Positions 8,515 through 17,130 are shown, numbered from the stretch's first letter. The stretch is 36,811 nt of DNA from an uncultured Rhodocyclaceae bacterium (GCA_937892345.1 CALAGF010000060.1:1-36811), one strand, 5' to 3'. The notes: generated by a model not told the origin, from the sequence alone. Translations and numbers: made by a program.

Positions 8515-9762
8515 TCAGGGCGTGACGGCACGGAACGCAAGCACTGCGTTACTGCCGCCAAAGGCAAAGGAATTGGAGAGTGCTGCGCGCAGCGGCTGAC
8601 GCCGCGCTACGGTGACATGATCGACGCCGATACAGGCCGGGTCCAATGTCTCCAGATGGGCAGTCGGCGGAATGCACTGTTCGTGCAAGGCCAGTACCGT
8701 GGTAATTGCCTCGATGGCGCCGGCTGCACCGAGCAGGTGACCATGCATCGATTTGGTTCCGCTCACCGGCAGGCGAGCGGCGCTGTCCCCGAAAACCTGC
8801 TTCAGTGCGGCAATTTCCACAGGATCGCCCTCGCTGGTTGCGGTGCCATGGGCATTCACATAGTCGATATCGTCCGGGTTCAGGCGGGCGTCGGCCAGCG
8901 TGTCCTTGAGCGCCCTCACCTGCCCGGCCGCCTCCGGACGGACGAGATGGCTGTGGTCGCAACTGGTGCCGTAGCCGACGATTTCACCAAGGATGCGCGC
9001 ACCGCGCGCTTCAGCGTGGGCCCAGTCTTCCAGCACCAGCGCTGCGCCCCCCTCACCCAGCACCAGACCGCGGCGATCGGCAGAGAAGGGCCGGCAGGCG
9101 CGCGGCGCAGTGTCGGTGTCGCCTGGCGCCATGACGCGCAGCGCTTCCCAGGCACGGGCGACGCCGTAGGCTTGCGGCACATCGGAGCCCCCGGTCACCA
9201 TGATCGTGGATTCGCCGGAACGCACGCGGCGAAAGGCTTCACCGATGGCGATGGCGGATGAGGCACAGGCAACGGTGTGGCTCATGCTGACGCCGCCCAG
9301 ACCGAGCTGGATCGAAATATGGGCGTTGGCGGCATTATTCATGCCGAGGATGACCGCGAGTGGTGACAGGCGCTCGCGCCCTTTCTGCCAGAGCTCGCGG
9401 TAGCCTTTTTCGTAGGCCAGGGTGCCGCCAAGCGCGGTGCCCCAGGCGCAGCCCCAACTGCTGCGGGATTCTTCGCTGTCAGTTCGCGGCAGACCGGCGC
9501 TGTCCCAGGCGGCAAAGGCCGCCGCCATGCCGAGTTGGGCGAAGCGGTCCATCATCGAGGCCAACGGTTTCCCTAGTACGGCCTCGGGGTTGAAGGCCGG
9601 GCAACTGACGAAGGGGATGGACAGCGGTCGCGGAAGATCATCGGTCAACAGGTGGCGAACCGCAGATTCACCAGCGCACAGTCGGGCAAAATAGTCATCA
9701 AGGTCACCCCCATAGGGGCTGACCAGACCGAGGCCGGTAATTGCCACGCGCCGCAGGCTCAT
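8515..9762 (-). CDS. beta-ketoacyl-ACP synthase (FabF-like) of the APE cluster
   Basis: This 415-residue thiolase-fold condensing enzyme keeps the full Cys-His-His triad: C167 in HTVACASSA, H305 in NAHGTATSEGDP, and H340 in GTKSMHGHLLGAAG. It is therefore a true ketosynthase and not the inactive chain-length factor that partners it in APE synthases. The length is close to FabF (about 412). It sits between two ACP genes, three bases after ACP 1 and 19 before ACP 2. It should condense malonyl-ACP with the growing aryl polyene chain. The partner chain-length factor would have to lie left of the window. Confidence 0.94.
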   Translation of the reverse strand: MSLRRVAITGLGLVSPYGGDLDDYFARLCAGESAVRHLLTDDLPRPLSIPFVSCPAFNPEAVLGKPLASMMDRFAQLGMAAAFAAWDSAGLPRTDSEESRSSWGCAWGTALGGTLAYEKGYRELWQKGRERLSPLAVILGMNNAANAHISIQLGLGGVSMSHTVACASSAIAIGEAFRRVRSGESTIMVTGGSDVPQAYGVARAWEALRVMAPGDTDTAPRACRPFSADRRGLVLGEGGAALVLEDWAHAEARGARILGEIVGYGTSCDHSHLVRPEAAGQVRALKDTLADARLNPDDIDYVNAHGTATSEGDPVEIAALKQVFGDSAARLPVSGTKSMHGHLLGAAGAIEAITTVLALHEQCIPPTAHLETLDPACIGVDHVTVARRQPLRAALSNSFAFGGSNAVLAFRAVTP

Positions 9763-9765
9763 GGC

Positions 9766-10005
9766 TCAGCTCTTCGGCGTTGCGATCAGGCCGTCCATCA
9801 GCGTAACCATTTCGCTGACGGAATTCGGGGTTTTCAGATCGGGGGAGAGCTTGACGCCAAAGCGGTCTTCAAACTCGAAAATGAGTTCGAGCATCATCAG
9901 TGAATCCACCCCGAGGTCGGACAAAACAGCCTCAGGCGTCACCGTATCCGGTTCGACACCAAGGCGTTCCTTGAGAAATTCGCGAATCAGGCCAATGGAA
10001 TTCAT
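9766..10005 (-). CDS. acyl carrier protein 1, first gene of the APE operon
   Basis: The product is 79 residues with the attachment motif GVDSLMMLE (Ser about 35) and the helical spacing of a type II carrier protein. Its ATG at 10003-10005 is the most upstream gene of the leftward APE operon. No Shine-Dalgarno sequence precedes it, and the best promoter ends only nine bases before the ATG, so the message may be leaderless. The N-terminus MNSIGLIREFLKERL aligns naturally with helix 1 of ACPs, which argues against a start further downstream. Confidence 0.92.
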   Translation of the reverse strand: MNSIGLIREFLKERLGVEPDTVTPEAVLSDLGVDSLMMLELIFEFEDRFGVKLSPDLKTPNSVSEMVTLMDGLIATPKS

Positions 10006-10014
10006 AGGCTGGCG

Positions 10015-10043
10015 ATTTTAGCCGAATGCCCCTGTTTTCCCAA
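10015..10043 (-). promoter_or_regulatory. predicted sigma70 promoter of the APE operon
   Basis: On the minus strand TTGGGA (10038-10043) is followed after 17 bases by TAAAAT (10015-10020). This is 4/6 and 5/6 to the sigma70 consensus with ideal spacing. The predicted start falls within about three bases of the ACP 1 ATG, implying a leaderless or nearly leaderless transcript. The prediction is from pattern only. Confidence 0.5.
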
Positions 10044-10050
10044 GGTTTTC

Positions 10051-10068
10051 GCGGCACATTGTTGCCGC
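10051..10068. repeat. short inverted repeat in the APE/PAP2 divergent region
   Basis: GCGGCA and TGCCGC form a perfect six-base inverted repeat around a six-base spacer. It lies just upstream of the predicted -35 of the APE operon, between two divergent genes. It could be an operator half-site pair or chance in GC-rich DNA; no regulator gene is adjacent. The rest of 10006-10148 shows no other clear signal. Confidence 0.3.
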
Positions 10069-10148
10069 AATGCGCGACTTTGCTTTGCTATTGGCGGGAT
10101 TTGTTACCATGACGTTGCCTTTTTCCTGTCCAGCCCACTTCTGCTCCA

Positions 10149-10823
10149 ATGGATCGCCCCATTCCCTTGCCTTGGTATCGCCAGCTTGTTTTGCGCATTG
10201 CGACTTTATGGCCGCTCAAGGCCCTGGGGACCTCGGCATTCATGGCCCTGTTTTTCTGGGCCTATTTCTCGGTCATGGAAAATCCGGTCGGGCTGCCCCT
10301 GATCATGCCGCGCTTGCCGCTGGATCAGGCGATTCCGTTTTCCACGCTGGCATTTCCCGCTTACGTCTCGCTCTGGGTCTATGTGTCCCTGCCGACCGCA
10401 CTGATGTCCGGATTTCGCTCGCTGCTGCTGCTCGGCTTGTGGTCGGCGGCCCTGTGCCTGTTCTGTCTGGCGCTATTCTGGGGCTTTCCCACCACCGTAC
10501 CGCCGGTAGACATCGATTGGCATCTTTATCCGGAGATGGCGCTGATCAAGGGCATTGATGCTGCGGGCAATGCCTGCCCTTCCCTGCATGTGGCCTCAGC
10601 GGTTTTTTCGGCAGTCTGGCTGGAGCGCGTGCTGGTCAATGTGGCTGCGCCGGTCTGGCTGCGTTGTCTGAGCGGCGTGCAATGTCTGGTGATCATGTGG
10701 TCGACCGTAGCAACGCGTCAGCATGTCGTGCTGGATGTCATTGCCGGTGCTTTGGTCGGGCTGGTCTTCGGCTGGGCTTCCTTGCGCCAGATTGAGTCGG
10801 CGCTTGGCCGTCAGGGCATCTAG
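10149..10823 (+). CDS. PAP2-superfamily membrane phosphatase
   Basis: The product is 224 residues with about five or six hydrophobic helices. The PAP2 signature is split as expected: CPSLHVAS (143-150) carries the motif-2 His, and STVATRQHVVLDVIAG (about 185-200) carries the motif-3 His (H192) and Asp (D196). The motif-3 Arg is less well placed than in canonical SRxxxxxHxxxD, so this is a PAP2_C-like variant of the kind seen in phosphatidate or inositol-phosphoceramide enzymes. It is divergent from the APE operon and ends directly against the dsbD stop with no spacer. A lipid phosphatase role at the inner membrane is likely. No Shine-Dalgarno sequence precedes the ATG. Confidence 0.85.
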   Translation: MDRPIPLPWYRQLVLRIATLWPLKALGTSAFMALFFWAYFSVMENPVGLPLIMPRLPLDQAIPFSTLAFPAYVSLWVYVSLPTALMSGFRSLLLLGLWSAALCLFCLALFWGFPTTVPPVDIDWHLYPEMALIKGIDAAGNACPSLHVASAVFSAVWLERVLVNVAAPVWLRCLSGVQCLVIMWSTVATRQHVVLDVIAGALVGLVFGWASLRQIESALGRQGI

Positions 10824-12587
10824 TCAGCCGGTGACGCGTCCGAGCGAGGCCAGAAACTGTTCAGCATCCTGAAAACCGACAATGCGCACATCACGGATTT
10901 CCTTGCCCTTGGCATCGAAGAAAATGATACCCGGCGGGCCGAACAGGCCAAAGCGCTTGAGCAGCGCGCTGTCATCGGCGGTGTTTCCGGTGACGTCGGC
11001 TTGCAGCAGGGTAAATCCCGCCAGTTTGGCCTGCACGCGCGCATCGGAGAAGGTGAATTTCTCCATTTCCTTGCATGAGACGCACCAGTCCGCGTAGAAA
11101 TCGAGCATCACCGGCCCGTTGACCGCTGCAAGCCGGGCGTCGAGCTCGGCTGTGCTGCGCAAGGGCTCGAAGGCCAGATGGCGGGATTCAGCGGCAACTG
11201 CCGTACCGCGCAGACCTGCCAGGGGTTGCAGCGGGTCGCGATTGCCGGCCAGGGCGCCGACGAGCAAGGCTGCGCCGGTCAGCAGCATCAGGATGCCGAT
11301 GCCTTTCCAGAAGCGCTGCCAGCCATGGCTGTGTTGCGGCAGGGGATCGAGTGCGTGCAGATAAACGGCTGGCACGATCAGCAGCGCTGCCCAGCCGATC
11401 ATGGCGACGACCGCAGGTATGACCGGCGATACGAGCCACAGCGCCGTAGCCAGCAGGAGCACGCCAAATGCCTTTTTGACCCCTTCCATCCACGGGCCGG
11501 TTTTTGGCAGGAAAGTACCGCCAGCCAGTCCGACGGCGATCAGGGGGACACCCATGCCGAGCGCCATCACGAACAAGGCGATACCGCCGAGCACGGCATC
11601 GCCGGTTTGCCCGATGTAGAGCAATGCGCCGGCCAGTGGTGCGGCGACGCAAGGCCCGACGATCAGCGCCGAGAGCGCCCCCATCAGGAATACGGCAATG
11701 CCCCGGCCGCCTTGCAGGTGACCGGACTCTTCCGAGAGCTTGCTTTGCAAGGTGCTGGGCAATTGCAGCTCGTAGAAGCCAAACATCGAAAACGAGAGGA
11801 TGACGAAGACTCCCGCAAACGTGCCGAGTACCCAGGCATTTTGCAGTGCGGCCGAAAGCAGCGTGCCAGTGAGTCCGGCAGCAATACCCGCCGCAGCATA
11901 AGTCAGCGCCATGCCCAGGACATAGGCAGTCGACAGCGCGAGAGCCCGGCCTCGGGTTGCCTTGTGGCCTTGGCCGGCAATGATGCCGGACAGGATGGGG
12001 ATCATCGGGAAGACGCAGGGTGTGAGCGATAGCCCGAGGCCGGCGACGAAGAAAAATGCGAGGATGGCCCAGAATCCGGCGTTTTTGAGGGTGTCGGCAA
12101 TCAAGCCGCTTTCATCACCGGAGGATACGCTGTCTTGCGCTGCGGCAACGGCGGGCGTGGTGGCAGGGTCCGGCAATGTGACCTGTACCGTCTGGGTTTG
12201 TGGCGGGTAGCACACGCCGGCATCGGCACAGCCTTGAGCGGTGGTTTCGAGGGTTAATGCGAGTTCACCGGAGCGATTGCGTTCGACCGGCAGGCGGATC
12301 ACCACCGTTTTGTAGAAGACCTCGACCTTGCCGAAATTGTCGTCGTCCTTTTCCTTGCCTTTGGGCAGCACCGGGGTGCCCAGCGGGATGGCCGGATCGA
12401 GCGAGTTAAAGCGGAACTTGTCCTTGTACAGGTAATAGCCCTTGGCAATCTGGTAGCTGATTTCGACCGTTGTGCCGTCAAGGGCCTTGGCAGACGGCTT
12501 GAAGGCAACCGCAGGGTCAAGAAACTCCTGGGCGTGAACCAGCGAGCTGAGGAAGGCAAGGAGCAGGAAGAGTGTGCGCATGGTCAT
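10824..12587 (-). CDS. dsbD: thiol:disulfide interchange protein DsbD
   Basis: All three DsbD domains are present in 587 residues. After a signal peptide (about 1-19) comes the periplasmic alpha domain with the redox pair C120/C126 in CADAGVCYPPQ. Next is an eight-helix membrane domain with its pair C191 (LTPCVFPMIP) and C313 (GPCVAAPLAG). Last is a C-terminal thioredoxin-like gamma domain with WCVSC (C502/C505). It passes electrons from cytoplasmic thioredoxin to periplasmic partners such as DsbC and the cytochrome c maturation thioredoxins. The start at 12585-12587 overlaps the cutA stop (ATGA); a second ATG two codons later is possible. The operon order cutA-dsbD is common in proteobacteria. 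Confidence 0.97.
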   Translation of the reverse strand: MTMRTLFLLLAFLSSLVHAQEFLDPAVAFKPSAKALDGTTVEISYQIAKGYYLYKDKFRFNSLDPAIPLGTPVLPKGKEKDDDNFGKVEVFYKTVVIRLPVERNRSGELALTLETTAQGCADAGVCYPPQTQTVQVTLPDPATTPAVAAAQDSVSSGDESGLIADTLKNAGFWAILAFFFVAGLGLSLTPCVFPMIPILSGIIAGQGHKATRGRALALSTAYVLGMALTYAAAGIAAGLTGTLLSAALQNAWVLGTFAGVFVILSFSMFGFYELQLPSTLQSKLSEESGHLQGGRGIAVFLMGALSALIVGPCVAAPLAGALLYIGQTGDAVLGGIALFVMALGMGVPLIAVGLAGGTFLPKTGPWMEGVKKAFGVLLLATALWLVSPVIPAVVAMIGWAALLIVPAVYLHALDPLPQHSHGWQRFWKGIGILMLLTGAALLVGALAGNRDPLQPLAGLRGTAVAAESRHLAFEPLRSTAELDARLAAVNGPVMLDFYADWCVSCKEMEKFTFSDARVQAKLAGFTLLQADVTGNTADDSALLKRFGLFGPPGIIFFDAKGKEIRDVRIVGFQDAEQFLASLGRVTG

Positions 12588-12901
12588 TCGACTGTTTCAG
12601 CTGCCAACCAGTTCATATAGGCGGGCAGTCCCTGCTGGATATTCAGGGCGATGATTTCGGGGACATCGTAGGGATGCAGTTCGGCAATCCGCTGTTCAAG
12701 CGCCGGGTAGGATCTTGCGGTCGACTTGATCAACAGGGGAATTTCGCTGGCGCTTTCGATGCTGCCTTGCCAGCGATAGAGCGATTCGACGGCGGGCAGC
12801 AGATTTACGCACGCTGCCAGACCTTCTTCGAGCAGGCTGCGGGCCAATTGGCGTGCGCAGGCCGTGTCGGGGCAGTTGGTCAGGACGAGGATGGCTTGCA
12901 T
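12584..12901 (-). CDS. cutA: divalent-cation tolerance protein CutA
   Basis: The product is 105 residues, the usual size for this small trimeric PII-like protein. It shows the family sequences LVLTNCPDTACARQLARSLLEEGLAACVN near the N-terminus, YRWQGSIESASEIPLLIKS in the middle, and ELHPYDVPEIIAL toward the end. It has been linked to copper tolerance and may bind metal ions, but its biochemical role is unsettled. It is translationally coupled to dsbD downstream by a four-base overlap and starts nine bases after the ABC permease stop. Confidence 0.96.
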   Translation of the reverse strand: MQAILVLTNCPDTACARQLARSLLEEGLAACVNLLPAVESLYRWQGSIESASEIPLLIKSTARSYPALEQRIAELHPYDVPEIIALNIQQGLPAYMNWLAAETVE

Positions 12902-12910
12902 CGGGAGATT

Positions 12911-13684
12911 TTACTTGAGCAGGCGGCGGCGGGTCAGGTGTAGCGCGATGCTGAAGGCAATCACCGTTGTCGCCAGCAGTATGGCGATGTGGACTAGTGC
13001 TCCGGGCGGAATCTCCCCGGCCAGCAGGGGCCGGATCAGCGCGACGCCTTGTGCCAGCGGCAACAGGCTGCCGATCAATGCGAGCCATCCCGGGAGCTGG
13101 TCTGTCGGAAAAAATACCCCGGAAATCAATGTCATCGGGGTAATGAAAAGCGTGAAGTAGTACATGAAAAAATCGTAGGACGGTGCCAGTGCATTCCAGA
13201 TCAGGCCAAGTGCGGCAAATGCCAGCCCGGTCAGTACGAGCGCCGGAATCGCCCAAAGCAGCATCGGGCCGTTAGTCAAGCCCATGATCGTGATCACGAT
13301 CAGGATGGCCAGCCCGGAAAACAGGGATTTGCTGGCTGCCCAGAACAATTCTCCGGCAACGACGTCACTCAGGCCGAGCGGTGTATTGAGAATGGCTTCC
13401 CAGGTTTTTTGCACGTGCATGCGGGAGAAGGCGGAATAAAGTGCTTCGAAGGTCGCAGCATTCATGGTTGACGCGCAGACGGTACCTGCTGCCAGAAAAG
13501 CCACGTAGGGCTGTCCGTCGATGCTGGGCAGCATCGCACCCAGTCCGTAACCGAGGCCGAGCATGTAAATCAGCGGATCGGCCAGGTTGCCCAGAATGGA
13601 AGGCAGGGCAAGTTTGCGCCAGACCAGGAAATTGCGCTGCCAGACAGGAAACCAGCTGGTCAATCTTGGTGTGGAAGACATCAT
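12911..13684 (-). CDS. ABC-2 type exporter permease (NodJ-like)
   Basis: From the ATG at 13682-13684 the product is about 257 residues with six hydrophobic helices. It has the ABC-2 permease layout, including the C-terminal FxSGVFFPTDQLPGWL segment typical of the NodJ/DrrB group. An in-frame ATG nine codons upstream (13711) is possible; neither has a strong ribosome site. It would form the membrane half of the exporter whose ATPase is encoded at 15556-16500. The two halves share the minus strand but are separated by a histidine kinase gene on the plus strand. NodIJ relatives outside rhizobia export unknown, possibly lipid-linked or drug-like substrates. Confidence 0.9.
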   Translation of the reverse strand: MMSSTPRLTSWFPVWQRNFLVWRKLALPSILGNLADPLIYMLGLGYGLGAMLPSIDGQPYVAFLAAGTVCASTMNAATFEALYSAFSRMHVQKTWEAILNTPLGLSDVVAGELFWAASKSLFSGLAILIVITIMGLTNGPMLLWAIPALVLTGLAFAALGLIWNALAPSYDFFMYYFTLFITPMTLISGVFFPTDQLPGWLALIGSLLPLAQGVALIRPLLAGEIPPGALVHIAILLATTVIAFSIALHLTRRRLLK

Positions 13685-13783
13685 CGACGTGCTCGGGAGG
13701 GAAGCGCGCATTCTAGCGCAAGGGCAGGTGCTGGCCATTTTGCTCGCTTGCCGGCGCCCGGCGATTCTCGTTAAAGTGCCGCC

Positions 13784-15559
13784 ATGCCAAACGAATTCAA
13801 AACCATCCCCGCCATCGATGCCGTTCCCCGTGAACAGATCAAGGCGTTTTTTGCCGAAACTCAGGCACAGAATGTGGCCGGGATTGTGGTGCTCACGGGA
13901 ATCGTCTGGCTGTCATCCAGCCTGGTACCGGCATGGACCTGGTGGCCCGGCTTGCTGCTTTCCTGTGTGATGACCTTGGTACGGGGTGTGCTGATCATGC
14001 AATACCAGCGACAGCCACAGCGACGAAGCACGGCGCAATGGGGGCGGGGGCAGACCGTATGTGCGGCAATCAACGGGCTGGCCTGGGGTTATGTGACTTC
14101 GATGATGTGTCATCACTTGCCGCTCGCGAATCAGTTCATGGTGCTGACCGTTGCCGCAATTTCGGCCTCAGCGGCGGCCACTGAGGGATTTGCCTATTAT
14201 CGGCCTTCGCTGGCCTTCATCAGTTTTTCCCAGTTGCCGCTGGCCTTCTGGTTTCTCTTTTCCGAGGGTGAGAACCACACGACCTTGGGTATCCTGCTGG
14301 TAATTTTTGTACTGGTGCTGTCGTGGCAACTGGTTCGCCGTCACGCTGCCTTCAATGAGTCGCTCGCGCTTCGTTTCAAGAATGAAAGGCTTGCCCACGA
14401 ACTGGCCGGTCAGGAGCAGATCGCGATTGAAGCCGGCATGGCCAAGAGCCGTTTTCTCGCGGCCGCCAGCCATGATTTGCGGCAGCCCGTGCAGGCGGTC
14501 TCCTTGTTTGTCGAATTGATGCGGCCTGAAATGCGTCTGACCGAGAAGGGCGAAGCGTATTTCGGCAAGGTCAAGTACGCATTGCGTACGGTCTCGGAGA
14601 TGCTGGGGACCTTGCTCGATTTGTCCCGGCTTGATGCCAGTACTGTAGAGCCGGAAATTGAAGTGATTTCCGTCAACGAGTTATTTCGCGAGCTGATACG
14701 GGAGTTCGCCCCGCTGACGGAACGCAAGGGGCTTGCCCTGCGCGTGATGCCAACGCGTTGCCATGTGGCCTCGGATCCTGTTTTGCTCGGGCGCATCTTG
14801 CGTAATCTGATGAGCAATGCCCTGCGGTACACGCCGAGCGGCAAGGTTCTGCTCGGCTGCAGAAGGCGGGGCAGCCGGGTATTGATTCAGGTGTGGGATA
14901 CCGGGATCGGTATTTCAAAACAAAATCAGGAAGCCATTTTCGGGGAATTCTTCCAGGTGGGGAATCAGCATCGGGACCGGGAAAAGGGGCTGGGCTTGGG
15001 GTTGTCGATTGTCGACAGGGCGGCGCGCTTGCTCAATGCCCCGCTGACGCTCAACTCCAGAATCGGCAAGGGGAGCTGTTTTTCTTTGTCTTTACCGCTG
15101 GCCCCGGTGCTTTCGGATGCGGAACGCGCCATGAATGCGGCGCGTGCTCAGTCGCAGCCCTATGATTTGAGCGGCCGCTGCATCGTTCTCGTGGAAAACG
15201 AGGCGTTGATTCGCAATGGCTTGCACGAACTGATTGAAAACTGGGGGGCGCTGGTTATTTCCGGCGCCACGTTTGCAGAGGTTGCGGCGGCGCTGTCGGC
15301 CCATGACGGCAAGGTCGATGCCATCGTGTCCGATTTCGGCATTGCCGAAAATGAAAGCGGGCTTCAGGTGGTGGCCCGTTTACGGGAACAGTTGGGGTCG
15401 CAGGTGCCTGCCTTGATCATTAGTGGCGATACCAGCCCGGAAACACGCAACTTGATCAGTGACAACGGACTGAGCTTGTTGCTCAAGCCGGTGCGTCCCT
15501 GGAAACTGCGTCAAGGCATTTGTGCCCTCTTTCCCCGGTCTGCAAACCCCGGAAATTAG
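13784..15559 (+). CDS. membrane hybrid histidine kinase with C-terminal receiver domain
   Basis: The product is 591 residues. Residues about 30-185 form five or six hydrophobic helices with very short loops, so sensing is probably within or at the membrane. A HisKA domain follows with the phospho-acceptor in FLAAASHDLRQP (H230). The ATPase domain has an N box (LMSNALRYTPSG), a G1 box (WDTGIGIS, about 371-378) and a G2 box (KGLGLGLSIV). The receiver domain (about 465-575) has the phospho-acceptor D517 (IVSDFG) and K568 (LLKPV). No separate response-regulator gene is adjacent, so output may be through an unlinked partner or phosphorelay. The gene lies antisense between the ATPase and permease of an ABC exporter and overlaps the ATPase stop by four bases. 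Confidence 0.93.
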   Translation: MPNEFKTIPAIDAVPREQIKAFFAETQAQNVAGIVVLTGIVWLSSSLVPAWTWWPGLLLSCVMTLVRGVLIMQYQRQPQRRSTAQWGRGQTVCAAINGLAWGYVTSMMCHHLPLANQFMVLTVAAISASAAATEGFAYYRPSLAFISFSQLPLAFWFLFSEGENHTTLGILLVIFVLVLSWQLVRRHAAFNESLALRFKNERLAHELAGQEQIAIEAGMAKSRFLAAASHDLRQPVQAVSLFVELMRPEMRLTEKGEAYFGKVKYALRTVSEMLGTLLDLSRLDASTVEPEIEVISVNELFRELIREFAPLTERKGLALRVMPTRCHVASDPVLLGRILRNLMSNALRYTPSGKVLLGCRRRGSRVLIQVWDTGIGISKQNQEAIFGEFFQVGNQHRDREKGLGLGLSIVDRAARLLNAPLTLNSRIGKGSCFSLSLPLAPVLSDAERAMNAARAQSQPYDLSGRCIVLVENEALIRNGLHELIENWGALVISGATFAEVAAALSAHDGKVDAIVSDFGIAENESGLQVVARLREQLGSQVPALIISGDTSPETRNLISDNGLSLLLKPVRPWKLRQGICALFPRSANPGN

Positions 15560-16500
15560 TCGCGCAATTCCCGTCCGGTCAATTTGATGAATACGTCTTC
15601 GAGATTCGAGGCGCGGTGTACGTAACGCAGGCCTTCGCTGGCATTCAGGCAAGCCAGTAGCGGTTGCGGGTCGCGGCAGTAAAAGAAAACGGTTTCGCCA
15701 CTGGTTTCGACGCGGTCTGCCAGATGGCGATGATTTTCTGCAAATTCAGCGAGTCGACCGCAGGTTTCGTCAAACACTTCGATCACCTGCGGTTCGATGT
15801 GGGCTGCTATCAATTCGCGTGGACTACCTTCCGCGATCTTGCGCCCGTGATCCATGACGATCAAACGGTCGCAAAGGCGTTCCGCTTCATCCATGAAATG
15901 GGTGGTCAGGATCAGCGTTTTGCCAGCCGATTTGAGTTGCTTCAGGCGTTCCCAGATCAGGTGCCGTGCCTGCGGGTCGAGGCCGGTGGTCGGCTCATCG
16001 AGAAATACGATGTCCGGGTCGGCGACCAGTGCCCTGGCCAGTGTCAGGCGTCGCTTCATGCCGCCGGACAGGGTTGAGATCTTTGCATCCGCTTTGGCCG
16101 TCAGACTGGCAAATTCGAGCAAGCGGGGTATGCGTGCCCGGATCTCGGCATCCTTCAGCCCGAAGTAACGGCCAAAGACCAGCAGGTTTTCTGCGCAGGT
16201 GAAATCCGGGTCGAGATTGTCGAATTGCGGTACGACACCGACCCGTGTGCGCGCCGCCTGCGCGTCGCCCGGAATCGAATGGCCGCCAAGGCTGATTTCG
16301 CCGCGATCCGGTGCAGTCAGGCCCAGGCAAAGTCGCAATGTGGTGGTTTTCCCGGCGCCATTGGGGCCGAGCAGGCCGAAACAGCTACCCGGTTCGACGC
16401 CAAATGACAGGCCGGCAACGACATCATTGCCGGCGTAGCGCTTGTCGAGTCCGGTAACGCGCAGTATCCCGGCGCCCGTGGCAGGAACTAATGCCGCCAT
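15556..16500 (-). CDS. ABC-2 type exporter ATP-binding protein (NodI-like)
   Basis: The product is 314 residues with a complete nucleotide-binding domain: Walker A GPNGAGKT (45-52), signature LSGGMKRR (144-151), Walker B DIVFLDEP (163-170) and a switch His in LILTTHFMDEAE. A C-terminal region of about 90 residues follows, typical of the NodI/DrrA group. Its start overlaps the upstream alpha/beta hydrolase gene by 13 bases, so it is the third gene of a ferredoxin-hydrolase-ATPase run. The partner permease is almost certainly the product of 12911-13684. Its stop overlaps the convergent kinase gene stop by four bases. Confidence 0.93.
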   Translation of the reverse strand: MAALVPATGAGILRVTGLDKRYAGNDVVAGLSFGVEPGSCFGLLGPNGAGKTTTLRLCLGLTAPDRGEISLGGHSIPGDAQAARTRVGVVPQFDNLDPDFTCAENLLVFGRYFGLKDAEIRARIPRLLEFASLTAKADAKISTLSGGMKRRLTLARALVADPDIVFLDEPTTGLDPQARHLIWERLKQLKSAGKTLILTTHFMDEAERLCDRLIVMDHGRKIAEGSPRELIAAHIEPQVIEVFDETCGRLAEFAENHRHLADRVETSGETVFFYCRDPQPLLACLNASEGLRYVHRASNLEDVFIKLTGRELRD

Positions 16501-17126
16501 GCGCGCGTGATGATGTCGCGGATCAAGTGCAGGCGACGATGGAAAAAGTGATCGGCGCCCGGCACCACGACCACCGGCAGGTCGTTGGGCAAGGCCCAGG
16601 CCAGCACATTGTCGAGCGGCACCGTTTCATCGGCGGAACCGTGGATGACGATGGTGTCGTGCGGTACGCTTTCGGTATCGTACTGACGGGTGCCTTCGAC
16701 GAAGCCCGCTGCGGTGCCAACCAGTACCAGTCGTTGCGCGGGATGACCGGCTTCGACCAGTCGTTTGGCGACGCGAGTCTGGCAGAAGGCGCCAAAGGAA
16801 AAGCCGGCGAGTGCGACCGGAATGTCGCCGCAACGGTTTTTCGCTGCATGCAGGACGGCGAGGAGATCATCGGTTTCCCCTCTGCCCTCGTCGTGGGTTC
16901 CCTCGGTCCCGCCGACGCCCCTGAAATTGGGGCGGAAGGTGGCGTATCCGAGTCCGACAAAGGTTCGTGCCAGCGTGTAGGCCACCTTGTTGGTGTTGGC
17001 GCCGCCACCCAGCGGATGCGGGTGTGCGATCAGCGCAATGCCGCGCGGCGCATCCGGACGTTCCATGATGACGTCGATCTTGCCGATCGGGCCGTCGATG
17101 AGGATTTTTTCTTCCGGTGCTTTCAT
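16488..17126 (-). CDS. alpha/beta hydrolase (COG2945-like)
   Basis: The product is 212 residues with no signal peptide. The N-terminal block IALIAHPHPLGGGANTNKV is typical of this cytosolic family. The nucleophile elbow is GFSFGAF (Ser110), the acid is in HGSADETVP (Asp166) and the base is in PGADHFFHRR (His193). The gene starts four bases after the ferredoxin stop and overlaps the ATPase start. The substrate is not known; members are annotated as dienelactone hydrolase-like or serine esterases. Conserved pairing with a small 2Fe-2S ferredoxin is remembered from other betaproteobacteria but was not checked. Confidence 0.9.
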   Translation of the reverse strand: MKAPEEKILIDGPIGKIDVIMERPDAPRGIALIAHPHPLGGGANTNKVAYTLARTFVGLGYATFRPNFRGVGGTEGTHDEGRGETDDLLAVLHAAKNRCGDIPVALAGFSFGAFCQTRVAKRLVEAGHPAQRLVLVGTAAGFVEGTRQYDTESVPHDTIVIHGSADETVPLDNVLAWALPNDLPVVVVPGADHFFHRRLHLIRDIITRAWRH

Positions 17127-17130
17127 GGCA

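Noticed and set aside
13412..13417. Further CACGTG cores (also at 23102-23107 and in ttcA near 28465 and 28648) as parS candidates
   Set aside because: Their flanks do not match the GTTNC/GNAAC half-sites; only the two reported sites do.
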